From Methanobacterium sp. (lineage in GTDB: Archaea > Methanobacteriota > Methanobacteria > Methanobacteriales > Methanobacteriaceae), in the NCBI GenBank assembly GCA_028700095.1, contig JAQVTJ010000044.1:1-12246 (forward strand): a stretch of DNA of 12,246 nucleotides. Reading direction: 5' to 3'. Below are positions 1-7,249 of this stretch, in pieces; the stretch's first letter is position 1; each line of letters starts with the position of its first letter. The notes below the pieces were generated by a model, which saw nothing but the letters and a program-made list of their open reading frames with translations, had not been told where the DNA came from and made no database searches. Made by a program: the position numbers and the translations under genes.

Positions 1-265
1 TTTCCATAATTTTTTTAGGAATTAATGGATGTTTTTTAGAAATTATCCCAATATTAATTAATAAAATAGCTAATCCAAAGGGAATACTACTTCCTGGAAA
101 TGAAACAGGAAATAAAAATGGAGCAATAAGTATTATACAAGTTAATAGTCCTCCTTCTTCTCCTATTAGGTTTAGAAAATCTTTCAATGTTATACCTTCA
201 TTAGGTATTTCACAAGATATCCTAGAAACAGTTGAGGAAGCTCTGTCTGTATAATGTTCTCTCAT
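1..265 (-). CDS. ExoD-family membrane protein, 5' part only
   Basis: The reading frame is open from an ATG at 265 down to the window edge, giving the first 88 residues (starts MREHYTDRASS). Residues about 27-80 fit the start of the ExoD family (exopolysaccharide synthesis ExoD): an ITLKDFLNLIGEEGG segment, then a hydrophobic stretch with the motif-like PFLFPVSFPGSSIPFGLAI, then a second hydrophobic stretch and HPLIPKK. ExoD was named from rhizobial exopolysaccharide mutants, but its biochemical role is not established, so no function is asserted beyond an integral membrane protein. The 3' part lies outside the window. No strong ribosome site is visible upstream (only TTAGGGTTTTTATA before the ATG). 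It is transcribed away from the broken gene at 509, so 266-508 is a divergent promoter region. Confidence 0.75.
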   Translation of the reverse strand, partial: MREHYTDRASSTVSRISCEIPNEGITLKDFLNLIGEEGGLLTCIILIAPFLFPVSFPGSSIPFGLAILLINIGIISKKHPLIPKKIME

Positions 266-473
266 TATAAAAACCCTAATTTATTAATAAATTGAAATTA
301 CCATGAATATAATCCCCAATTTTTCTAAAGACATATTTTATAATAATTACCATTGTAACTTGATAACTATTAAAATTTAAGTTTTTTTTCTATGATTTAT
401 AAGATAAAATTTTAATAAAAGGTTAAAACATATAAAATAATAGAAATATTAAAATTTTACAGACCATATTTAA

Positions 474-481
474 TTATATAA
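474..481 (+). promoter_or_regulatory. TATA box of the broken gene at 509 (possibly leaderless)
   Basis: TTATATAA lies about 30 nt before the ATG at 509, which places the expected archaeal transcription start (about 25 nt downstream) almost on the start codon. No Shine-Dalgarno-like sequence is visible before the ATG, consistent with a leaderless transcript. The rest of 266-473 is AT-rich, with nothing else recognised apart from the ExoD promoter expected on the other strand. Confidence 0.35.
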
Positions 482-508
482 AAATAATAATAATATTGTG
501 GCTTCATT

Positions 509-1128
509 ATGCAAGAAAATGAAAACATTGCAGGTGGAATGTCCTACAGAACAATGAAAGGAATTAATTTTAAAAAAATAGAGAAATACTTAATTGGTAA
601 TGATAATAACTCTTCTACTGAAATATTAGAAAAAAACAAGGATTATTACATTGCAAGTGCCAATAAAACAATAGCCAGAATAGAACTTGCTAAAAAACGA
701 TCAGAATATGGATTAAACAATGATAAACATCTTAAATTAGTTAATTTAAAGATTTACAATGCTTAAAAATGCCTTAAACAACTTAAAACAAAAATAAAAA
801 AATCAAAAAATCCCGAATTTCTAGATATTAAACAATATAAAAAATGGCACGCAGTTAAACTCTTACCCTCTGCAATAGAAGGTATAATAATAACAAACAC
901 AATAAAATATAATCTTTTAAATATTGAATCCCAACACAATGAACAATATAAACAAAATAGTGAAAATATTAAAAAATATATAAAATCTGCAGAAACCAAA
1001 TTCTTAGAACTATTAGAACTTAATGAAAAATCTAATTATAAAGAAGCTGAAAAAATCGTTTAATAGCATATAATGAAACTGTTATAGCAGATAAAAAGTT
1101 AGAAATTTTTAAAAAATATATAATTTAA
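509..1128 (+). pseudogene. broken gene of unknown family (internal stop plus frameshift)
   Basis: I do not recognise this protein. An 85-codon frame from ATG 509 (MQENENIAGGMSYRTMKG) ends at TAA 764-766, but the same frame continues open for 98 more codons to 1060. That stretch is charged and helix-like (KKSKNPEFLDIKQYKKWHA; a predicted coiled-coil-like end rich in K, E and N). A TAA follows at 1061-1063. The coding-like signal then continues in the next frame (LIAYNETVIADKKLEIFKK) to a stop at 1126-1128. Adding one A to the A6 run at 1050-1055 joins the last two parts. The 620 nt plus one base make exactly 207 codons. The internal TAA is not removed by this repair; it could be a point mutation, or a pair of compensating indels, since the frame at 760-795 (MLKNALNNLKQK) also looks coding. 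The product would be a soluble lysine-rich protein of about 206 residues. Confidence 0.55.
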
Positions 1129-1146
1129 ATATGGTATATAGAAGTT

Positions 1147-1209
1147 AAAAGAGAATTTATTTTAGATATAAAAATATATATATTTTTTTTAAACCTTTAG
1201 TTCTCTTTT
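1147..1209. repeat. long AT-rich inverted repeat (possible hairpin)
   Basis: AAAAGAGAA at 1147-1155 is perfectly complementary to TTCTCTTTT at 1201-1209, extendable by wobble pairs at both ends. The intervening DNA contains an 18-bp A/T palindrome at 1170-1187 followed by a run of eight T at 1183-1190. It lies just after the broken gene and could act as its terminator. The AT-only inner part is weak evidence in DNA of this composition; the outer 9-bp arm with G and C is the firmer signal. Confidence 0.35.
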
Positions 1210-1335
1210 GGAATATCTACCTAGAAAAAGCTGAACCTCTCTGTTTTGGGGTAGTTGCACCAACACATTAAATATAATATTTTTCGCTGAAAGGATATCC
1301 AAATGTTTATATAATTTAAATTTCACATGGAACAT
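1189..1335 (-). other. GC-richer intergenic patch with a 48-codon open frame; RNA or gene remnant
   Basis: Bases 1201-1270 are about 39% G+C, while the surrounding intergenic DNA is well below that. On the minus strand an ATG at 1335 opens 48 codons (MFHVKFKLYKHLDILSAKN..., ending GRYSKRELKV) with a stop at 1189-1191. The other minus frames across 1205-1262 also read plausibly (for example VGATTPKQRGSAFSR then a stop), which is typical of a decayed coding remnant. As RNA on the plus strand, CUACC 1217-1221 can pair with GGUAG 1250-1254, and GUUG-CAC-CAAC forms a small hairpin at 1253-1263. Its identity is unresolved: small protein, non-coding RNA, or the 3' end of an old mobile-element gene. 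It overlaps the promoter of the cysteine desulfidase gene. Confidence 0.3.
1306..1313 (+). promoter_or_regulatory. TATA box of the cysteine desulfidase gene
   Basis: TTTATATA is preceded by a purine-rich BRE-like CCAAATG at 1299-1305. The expected transcription start is near 1335, giving a leader of roughly 50 nt before ATG 1387. No strong ribosome site is visible; AAAAAGTTGATTAAAA precedes the ATG. Confidence 0.5.
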
Positions 1336-1386
1336 TAATTATAATATACTAGCTAATTTTTTTTATTAATAAAAAGTTGATTAAAA

Positions 1387-2681
1387 ATGTATGATGAAAA
1401 ATTCTTTAATCTTTTAAAAAGGGAACTTATTGTTGCACTCGGATGTACAGAACCTAATTCCATTGCATATGCTGCAGCTCTTGCTAAACATTATGCAAAA
1501 GGAAATCAGATTAATAAAGTTGAGGTAATAGCATCTAGAAATGTTATTAAAAATGCCATGTCTGTTGGAATACCTGGAACAGATAGTTGTGGTATAAACC
1601 TAGCAGCAGCACTAGGCATTTTTGCAGAGAACCTAGATAAAAATCTTGAAGTACTTGCTAATATTAAAGATCATGATATCCGAAATGCACAGAAAATGGT
1701 TGAAAATGGCCTAATCACTGTTCAGTTAGCTGATTCTCCGAAATTATATGTTGAAGTTATTGTTAAAACTGAAGAATCTTATTCCAGGGTAATTATTGAA
1801 GATATACATAATAATGTTGTTTTAATAGAAGTTAATGGTAAGAATATTGTTGATATCCAAAAGAATATGAATAAACAAATATTTAATTATGAAACAACCG
1901 AAGAAGATCATGATTTCTTAAATATGGATTCAATATTAGAATTTATTAACCATGTTGATATAAAAAAACTTGATTTAATCAGAGAAAGTATTGATTTGAA
2001 TAAGAAAATCTGTTTAGAAGGCCTAAATAAACCATATGGTCTTAGAGTGGGTAGTAGTATCAAAACAAATATGGAAAATGGATTTATTTCAGATATTATC
2101 ATGAACTATGCAACGGCATTAACAGCAGCAGGATCAGATGCTCGTATGGCAGGCAGTGTTTTACCAGTTATGAGTAATTCTGGAAGTGGAAATCAAGGAA
2201 TATCTGCTACAATACCTGTTGTAGCATTTGCAGAGAAATTAAATTCTGATGAAGATACATTAATAAGAGGAGTAGTTCTAAGCAACCTAATAACTATTTA
2301 TATTAAACTATTTTTAGGACGTTTATCAGCATTATGCGGTGCAACTATAGCAGCTACAGGTGCATCTTGTGGAATCACTTATATTATGGGTGGTGGAGAA
2401 AAAGAAATAAAATCCTCATTACAAAACATGTTAGGCAATATAACTGGAATAATCTGTGACGGTGCAAAAGCTGGATGTGCCCTTAAAGTAGCAACCTGCA
2501 CCACAGCAGCCATACAATCCACCCTTATTACATTAGAAGGCAATACAATAAAACCCACAAATGGTATAATTGAAAAAACCCTGATGATACAATAAAAAAT
2601 TTTAGTAAAATAGGAAATATGGGCATGAAAGATGCTGACCAAATAATATTAGATATTATGCTTCAAAAAACTAATAAATAA
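1387..2681 (+). CDS. L-cysteine desulfidase (UPF0597 / serine dehydratase alpha-like), C-terminus out of frame
   Basis: Predicted to break L-cysteine into sulfide, ammonia and pyruvate in the cytoplasm with a [4Fe-4S] cluster, as characterised for Methanocaldococcus jannaschii MJ1025. The active-site motif GCTEP is present (Cys20). Three cysteines, Cys317 (SALCGA), Cys357 (IICDGAK) and Cys364 (AGCALK), have the 40 and 7 residue spacing I recall for the MJ1025 cluster ligands. A glycine-rich GSGNQG segment lies near residue 266. The initial frame stops at 2593-2595 after 402 codons, but the family's usual C-terminal end (DDTIKNFSKIGNMGMKDADQ) is encoded in the neighbouring frame to a stop at 2679-2681. 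One extra base in the A6-C3 run at 2573-2581 joins them into 431 residues. The core ending at residue 398 has all recognised catalytic residues, so even the short form may fold. It sits alone, and sulfide supply or cysteine breakdown is inferred from the family. Confidence 0.85.
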
Positions 2682-2805
2682 CTCTTAAAAATATTAATAT
2701 AAATCTATTAAATTTTTTTTATAGTATAAAAATTTGGTTTAAATTATTTTAATACAAATTATATATGGGTTTACAATAAACACTTATATTTATATATCCT
2801 AAAAA
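2682..2805. other. intergenic region after the cysteine desulfidase gene
   Basis: No gene is seen. An exact 11-bp inverted repeat, TTTACAATAAA at 2770-2780 and TTTATTGTAAA at 2824-2834, reaches from here into the 3' end of the micro-ORF. It could form the shared end of the two convergent transcripts, but the composition makes chance repeats common. Confidence 0.3.
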
Positions 2806-2910
2806 TTAATATTTAGGCTTTGATTTATTGTAAAGCAACCAAAATCTTATAATAATGTATATAAACATTATGATTATACCTACTAAAGCCACTATAATAC
2901 CAAAACTCAT
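2806..2910 (-). CDS. 34-residue single-pass membrane micro-protein
   Basis: An ATG at 2910 opens 34 codons ending at TAA 2808-2806. The product starts MSFGIIVALVGIIIMFIYII and continues with RFWLLYNKSKPKY. It is one long hydrophobic helix (about residues 3-26) followed by a short, strongly basic tail, the usual layout of a real small membrane protein with the tail inside. A ribosome-site-like GGTG lies 8 nt before the ATG, and a GGAGGG lies further up, within 2914-2930 on the minus strand. Upstream, AATATAAAATA and TTATATTA offer TATA-like sequences. I do not recognise a family. The hydrophobic-helix-plus-KSK tail and the ribosome site argue for a true gene; the short length and AT-rich setting argue for caution. 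Confidence 0.5.
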   Translation of the reverse strand: MSFGIIVALVGIIIMFIYIIIRFWLLYNKSKPKY

Positions 2911-3340
2911 AAAAAAACACCATTCCCTCCATGTTTAAATATTTTATATTCTAATAATTTGAGATTAGAAGTTAATATAAGTTACAGTTCCAATTTAGGA
3001 TTTTATTAAAAAAACAGATTTTAACAAGTATAAGTTACAAATCAAAAACGAGAAATTTAGTTAGAAAATATTACTTTGAAGAAAAGGAAAGAAATTAAAG
3101 ATTCTAACCATTTTATACTTTTATTAACTATTTTTATAAAAAAATGCTATAATAATATAAGTATACAGATTTTTTTTTTTTTATACTGATCTACAAAAAA
3201 ATGGATTATTTAAATTCGAAGAATAAAATTAATGTGGTTAAATTATAGAATTTAATATGGATAAACACATTTTTTTTTTTTTTATATTCTCTTTTTTTTA
3301 TTAAATAGCTGTAATATTTGCTAAAATTAGGTTTTTGAAA
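2911..3340. other. gene-poor stretch with long T tracts and a short direct repeat
   Basis: No protein gene is supported. The 11-mer TATAAGTTACA occurs at 2976-2986 and again at 3029-3039. Uninterrupted T runs of 13 (3170-3182), 14 (3270-3283) and 8 (3292-3299) lie on the plus strand. Such runs act as archaeal transcription terminators for plus-strand transcripts and would stop read-through into the convergent regulator gene. A short stem AGTATA / TATACT (3160-3165, 3182-3187) flanks the first run. Confidence 0.4.
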
Positions 3341-3544
3341 TTACTTTTCTATTTCTAGTTGGAATACTTCTTCAATATATTTTTTTTGTAATTTTTTTGT
3401 AATTTTATATGCTAACATTAGGGAAGGGTTGTATCTGCCTTGTTCTAATGATATTATAGTTTGTCTGCTTACATCAACTGCTTCTGCTAGTTCTTCTTGG
3501 GTTAATTTTAATTCTTTTCTAAATTCTTTAATTTTAGTTTTCAT
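3341..3544 (-). CDS. XRE-family helix-turn-helix regulator
   Basis: A 67-residue DNA-binding protein made of a single lambda-repressor-type HTH domain. Residues about 13-48 read [20 protein letters not shown] then [16 protein letters not shown], an almost canonical match (LTQEELA.....R.TI..LE.G...PSL.LA..I). It ends soon after the domain with a short charged helix, as in the small YozG-like archaeal and Firmicutes regulators. The ATG at 3544 lies 11 nt after the stop of the membrane-protein gene and has no clear ribosome site, so translation is probably coupled to that gene. Small XRE proteins paired with a membrane protein are a common arrangement. What signal they sense is unknown here. Confidence 0.9.
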   Translation of the reverse strand: MKTKIKEFRKELKLTQEELAEAVDVSRQTIISLEQGRYNPSLMLAYKITKKLQKKYIEEVFQLEIEK

Positions 3545-3555
3545 GGAACTTTTTT

Positions 3556-3963
3556 TTAATTGTTTTTTTCGAGTTTATAATGTGTTGCTATACTTATTAT
3601 TCCACCTATGCCTCCTGTTATGATGAATAATAATGGCAGGTTCATGGTGTTGAAGCTGGTTAGGATAATATAACTCATAATTCCAGTTATTATCATCCAT
3701 GATGAGTTTCTCATTGCAATTGAATAATGTGACTTGGCTCTTTCATCCATTGATTTTAATTTAGCATACATCATATCAAAAAGTAGGAATATAAACAAAC
3801 CACCAATAGTTATGTTGGTAATTGGATTGTCAGGTAAGAAAATCCCTCCGAAGAGCATTACAGTCGCCATACATAAGAGATATACATATCCTTGCCATGG
3901 CATTTTAAGATCAAAAAAACTTCCATTTTTATTTTTAAACCATTCTGATTTTGCAATAACCAT
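3556..3963 (-). CDS. four-helix membrane protein partnered with the XRE regulator
   Basis: A 135-residue protein with four predicted membrane helices ([73 protein letters not shown]). A conserved-looking cytoplasmic [13 protein letters not shown] loop lies between helices 2 and 3, resembling the DUF2178/DUF3796-type proteins found next to XRE regulators; the exact family is uncertain. A longer frame could begin with GTG at 3975, but that codon lies inside the ribosome site GAGGTGA (3978-3972), which sits 8 nt before ATG 3963; the ATG is therefore chosen (starts [12 protein letters not shown]). It is the first gene of a two-gene unit with the HTH protein downstream. It may sense the membrane or control the regulator, which is inference. 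Confidence 0.75.
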   Translation of the reverse strand: MVIAKSEWFKNKNGSFFDLKMPWQGYVYLLCMATVMLFGGIFLPDNPITNITIGGLFIFLLFDMMYAKLKSMDERAKSHYSIAMRNSSWMIITGIMSYIILTSFNTMNLPLLFIITGGIGGIISIATHYKLEKNN

Positions 3964-3971
3964 ACTAAATC

Positions 3972-3978
3972 TCACCTC
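3972..3978 (-). promoter_or_regulatory. ribosome site fixing the start of the membrane protein
   Basis: GAGGTGA on the minus strand matches the complement of the archaeal 16S 3' end and lies 8 nt before ATG 3963. It rules out the GTG at 3975 as a start. AT-rich DNA at about 3995-4015 (AAATATAAATATAATG on the minus strand) holds the likely TATA box. Confidence 0.6.
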
Positions 3979-4245
3979 TAATGTTAAAAATATATTACAT
4001 TATATTTATATTTAACTATTTTCTTAAAAATTCCAAATATTTAATATAAATATGCTTTCATTTTCCTGTTATAAAACATGTAAAAACTATTTAAAAAGAA
4101 ATATTAAATCTATAAATAAATTTTTTAATAAAATAAGGATTTTTTTTAATTTCTATAAAAAAAAATTATGGGGTGTGTTTACTCTTTTTATAAAAATTTT
4201 TTTTAGCAATTTACAAACAATATCTATAAAAATTCTTATAATTTG

Positions 4246-5983
4246 TTATATTGTAATTAAGCTAATATTTAAAAAAAGAAAGAAAAAAATGGGGTTATTT
4301 ACCTTTTTGTTATAAGTCCAGTATCCGTTTCCTTTGATCATTTAACATTAAACCATTTTGGCAATGGAATTGTTACAGTTACATTATCTGCTGTGTCAGG
4401 TCCTTTATTTCCCATTTTATAGGTTAATTTCATTGTTTCATTGGGTTTCGGATGTTTTTTGTCACTTGTTATATTTATATGAATATCTGCAGATTTTTTA
4501 ATTGACACATAAGCAGATTCATTTTCAATTGTTATATCATTAACTGCATTTACTGTTACTTGTACTGGGTTGTAGAGAGGATTAATAGCTCCTTCCTTTG
4601 CATAGAAAGTTGTTGATGCAATACCATTTATTGTGTTTAATGTTATACTATGGATAGTGTTTGTATTACTGAAACTGCCCCATGGTATGTTTAAAGTTAG
4701 TGTACCATCAGGTAATGGCTCTGTTAACTGTTCTCCATTACTTAGATGGTTTAAATCAGTTACTGTTGTTTTTTTGGTATTGTATATTGTTTTTGTATCT
4801 GGTTTCACAGTTAAAATTACCCATGGATCATAAGTCATGAGCCCCTGTTCCTGTCCAAATTCAACTGTAATTTTCCCAGTTTTCCAAGGATCTTTATTTG
4901 TTCCCCAGTAATTCCATCGCAGATCTGATGGAGCATTTTTACTAGTATATACTGCTCCATATGTTCCATTACTTAGGAATTTATTATAATTTGCAATATT
5001 ATATGTTTGATTTTCTTTATCACCATAGAACACAACATCAGCACCCCAGTCACCTGTATTATTTTGGAATGTGCAGTATGTGATTGTCATATTTCCCATT
5101 GCACTATTATTAACTGCTCCACCATTATCTCCAACATTGTTGGTAAATAAACTGCGTGTAATCCACATGGTTGATTTGTCATTGTTATATATGGCCCCTC
5201 CATACCTACTATAAGTTAATGTATTATGGTCAAAAGTACAGTTATTAATATGGACGTAAATAGGGAAATTGTTAAATCTACTGCCGGAATATAATGCTCC
5301 ACCATTCTGTCCTGTGTTATGTTGGAATAAACAGTTGGTTAGTGTTAAATCTCCGCAATTACCTATTGCTGCCCCATTATTACCTTTGTTGTACATAAAT
5401 GTACAATCTACAATATTGGCACTGCTTTTAATCCATGTTGAGGGTACTCTTGTATCTCCATCGGCATAAATACGTATTGTTCCACCACGACTACTGCTGA
5501 TTGTCCATTTATTAATGTTAGACATTTAATTGTAACATTAGATCCATTTATAATATCAAATATTCGAGATGTGTCAGATCCACTTATTATTGTTCCTTTT
5601 CGACTTTGTCCCATAATTGTGATATTTTTGTTTATCTGTATATTTGAGTTTCCTGAACCACTGTAAAATCCATTTGCAATTTTTACTGCACCTTTATTAT
5701 TTGCACTGTTAACTGCATTTTTCACTGTTTTTTTAGGACCATTAATCCCATCATAAACAGGTGCTAATCCATTCCATGAATCGTTTCCTGTGTTGTTATT
5801 CACATAAATTGTATTGATATCTACGGAATGTTTATGACTACTGGAATGTGTAGATGCGCCACAAAAACCATTAATACCTAAAAATAGTGCAAAAAATATT
5901 AAACATAATGTTAATAATATTTTTCTGGTTTTGATTGTTTGTTTTATTTTTTTCACCTCCTTTAACATTTTTTTTTTAATCAT
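4246..5983 (-). pseudogene. adhesin-like beta-helix surface protein, frameshifted twice and truncated
   Basis: The frame from ATG 5983 encodes a basic start, a signal peptide (KILLTLCLIFFALFLGINGF then CGA), and a right-handed beta-helix start (TIYVNNNTGNDSWNG..., NVTIKCLTLING). It then goes out of frame near 5490-5505. The next frame (to 4338) carries the pectin-lyase-fold repeats typical of methanogen adhesin-like proteins (GGALYSG, NCTFDHNT, GGAIYNN, SLFTNN, GGAVNNS, CTFQNNTGDWGADV). An Ig-like segment (DGTLTLNIPWGSF...) and a DUF11-like segment (KPNETMKLTYKMGNKGPDTA then DNVTVTIPLP) follow. A stop at 4338-4340 interrupts the DUF11 unit; adding one A at 4341-4343 restores MIKGNGYWTYNKK, after which the frame becomes low-complexity and stops at 4246. 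No C-terminal anchor or further repeats remain. With two bases added the frame is 580 codons. Such proteins are exported and face the cell surface; the exact ligand is unknown. Confidence 0.75.
5954..5963 (-). promoter_or_regulatory. perfect ribosome site followed by ATA instead of ATG
   Basis: AAAGGAGGTG on the minus strand is a near-ideal ribosome site. It lies inside the frame that begins at ATG 5983. Six nt after it is an in-frame ATA (5947-5945), exactly where a start codon is expected, and the protein read from there (KQTIKTRKILLTLCLIFF) is a textbook signal peptide. The ATG at 5983 has no ribosome site. The true start was probably this codon. Confidence 0.55.
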
Positions 5984-6499
5984 TAAAAAATAAAAAATAA
6001 ATTTTATTTTTTAAGATATAAATTTTACAATCATATATTAAATATACAATCCTTATACTAAAAAGTTATTTATAATTATTTTATAATATTATATAATCCC
6101 AAAAAAAATGAAGCTAATATTGTATTATATAAATTTATTTTTCTAAAAATTATGTATAATATATAATTTAGAAAACCATATTTATTTTTTTTTAAATACT
6201 ATTTTCAAGCTAGAATTAATAAGAATTTGATATATACACTTTTTTGTAAGAAAAAAAATTTATTATATTGTTTATTTAATGAAAAATTCTTTAAACATTT
6301 GTAAAATATCAAAAAGGGAATAATGGATATATTATGTTGTAATGGGTCAGTATTACTTTCTAAAATATATTCTTATTTAATAAATGCTTTAGCTTTAAAC
6401 AGGTTTAAACTTATTTTACTCTAGATAATATAAAAATATTTCACTTAAATAAAATTTATTTATACCTGCTATAATAATATTAAATAAAAATAGGATCTA
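5984..6499. other. AT-rich intergenic region between the adhesin and tRNA genes
   Basis: No convincing gene is seen. The adhesin promoter should lie here; TTTATATC on the minus strand near 6020 is a candidate TATA box. TTTTCTAAA at 6139-6147 and TTTAGAAAA at 6167-6175 form a 9-bp inverted repeat. A 33-codon frame at 6323-6424 (MDILCCNGSVLLSK...) is no longer than chance allows. A short T run on the minus strand just after the tRNA (6486-6490) is a plausible terminator for it. Confidence 0.4.
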
Positions 6500-6584
6500 C
6501 GCCGGGACTGGGATTTGAACCCAGGACGAGCATAACTCAACAGGATTTCGAATCCTGCGCCTTAACTAACTAGACTATCCCGGC
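6500..6584 (-). tRNA. tRNA-Ser(CGA)
   Basis: Read on the minus strand, the acceptor arms GCCGGGA and TCCCGGC pair over all seven bases and are followed by discriminator G at 6500. The anticodon arm CAGGA-TTCGAAA-TCCTG gives anticodon CGA, decoding UCG. A long variable arm (TTGAGTTATGCTCG) marks a class II tRNA, and the T arm CTGGG-TTCAAAT-CCCAG is canonical. The discriminator G is as expected for serine. The 3' CCA is not encoded, so it must be added after transcription. There is no intron. Confidence 0.95.
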
Positions 6585-6752
6585 ATTATATATTATCATA
6601 TTTTCTTTTATATTATAAATTTATAAATGAAATTATAATATATATTTACTTTTTAAAAATATGAAATATTAAATTCGGCTATGGAAATATTAATTTAGAT
6701 AAACATCCCATATTAAATATTAAATAATCATAGGGAGAGGTTATGATTTTAT

Positions 6753-7067
6753 ATGGTAAATATAGAATTCAGCATGGAAAATATTAAAAAATGTCTTTGT
6801 ATGAAGTGCCCTGTCCAAATTAAAAGTCAATGTGTAAAAGATAAACAAAAAATTATGTTACTAATAAAAAACCAAGACTTAGACAGTCCTATGATGATGG
6901 GACCAGATAGAGTACATGTATTATATTGTTCAACTGGCAAAGCTACATGTAATGATATAGACACCAACCAAATATGTAAATGTAACCAATGCACCATTTG
7001 GAACCAAAAATCTCTTAAAAACAATATTCCTAACCGTTATTTCTGTAAAAATGGTAAAACCCATTAA
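6753..7067 (+). CDS. DUF2769 cysteine-rich protein
   Basis: A 104-residue soluble protein with the cysteine pattern of the DUF2769 family, which is common in methanogens: ENIKKCLCMKCPVQIKSQC near the N-terminus, then YCSTGKATC, then a CKCNQCTIW knuckle and a final RYFCKNGKTH. The eleven or so cysteines suggest metal or iron-sulfur binding, but the function of the family is not known to me. The ATG at 6753 is preceded by GGGAGAGG at about 12 nt spacing. An earlier ATG at 6743 is in another frame and reads only 14 codons. Length and motif order look complete. It is transcribed alone and converges with the TiaS-like gene; 7068-7249 between them shows nothing recognisable. Confidence 0.85.
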   Translation: MVNIEFSMENIKKCLCMKCPVQIKSQCVKDKQKIMLLIKNQDLDSPMMMGPDRVHVLYCSTGKATCNDIDTNQICKCNQCTIWNQKSLKNNIPNRYFCKNGKTH

Positions 7068-7249
7068 AAACTATATAAAATTTAAAAAAAATTAATTTAT
7101 TACAACTATTCTAGGTTAACTTATATTTTTTGAGGCTTTATTTATTTCAGAATATTCATATTTAGAATTTAAAATGTATAATATATAAGTTTAAACTATA
7201 ATTTACTATTATATTTGTCTAAATTTCTTGTGGATTCATTTAAACTAAT

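Noticed and set aside
763..999. 78-codon minus-strand frame inside the broken gene
   Set aside because: It mirrors the coding-like plus strand; its hydrophobic F/I/L/C/Y content is the usual antisense of a K/N-rich protein.
2379..2642. 87-codon minus-strand frame over the desulfidase 3' end
   Set aside because: It lies antisense to a conserved family segment with cluster cysteines on the plus strand.
3734..4015. 93-codon plus-strand frame
   Set aside because: It is a shadow of the minus-strand membrane protein, which has a strong ribosome site and a clear membrane topology.
4052..4315. 87-codon plus-strand frame rich in K, F, I and N
   Set aside because: No ribosome site and no domain; the composition is what A/T tracts give by chance. 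It also overlaps the reconstructed tail of the adhesin on the other strand.
6323..6424. 33-codon plus-strand frame (MDILCCNGSVLLSK...)
   Set aside because: Short, with only a weak AAGGG upstream and no recognisable feature; frames of this length are expected by chance in a 516-bp AT-rich gap.
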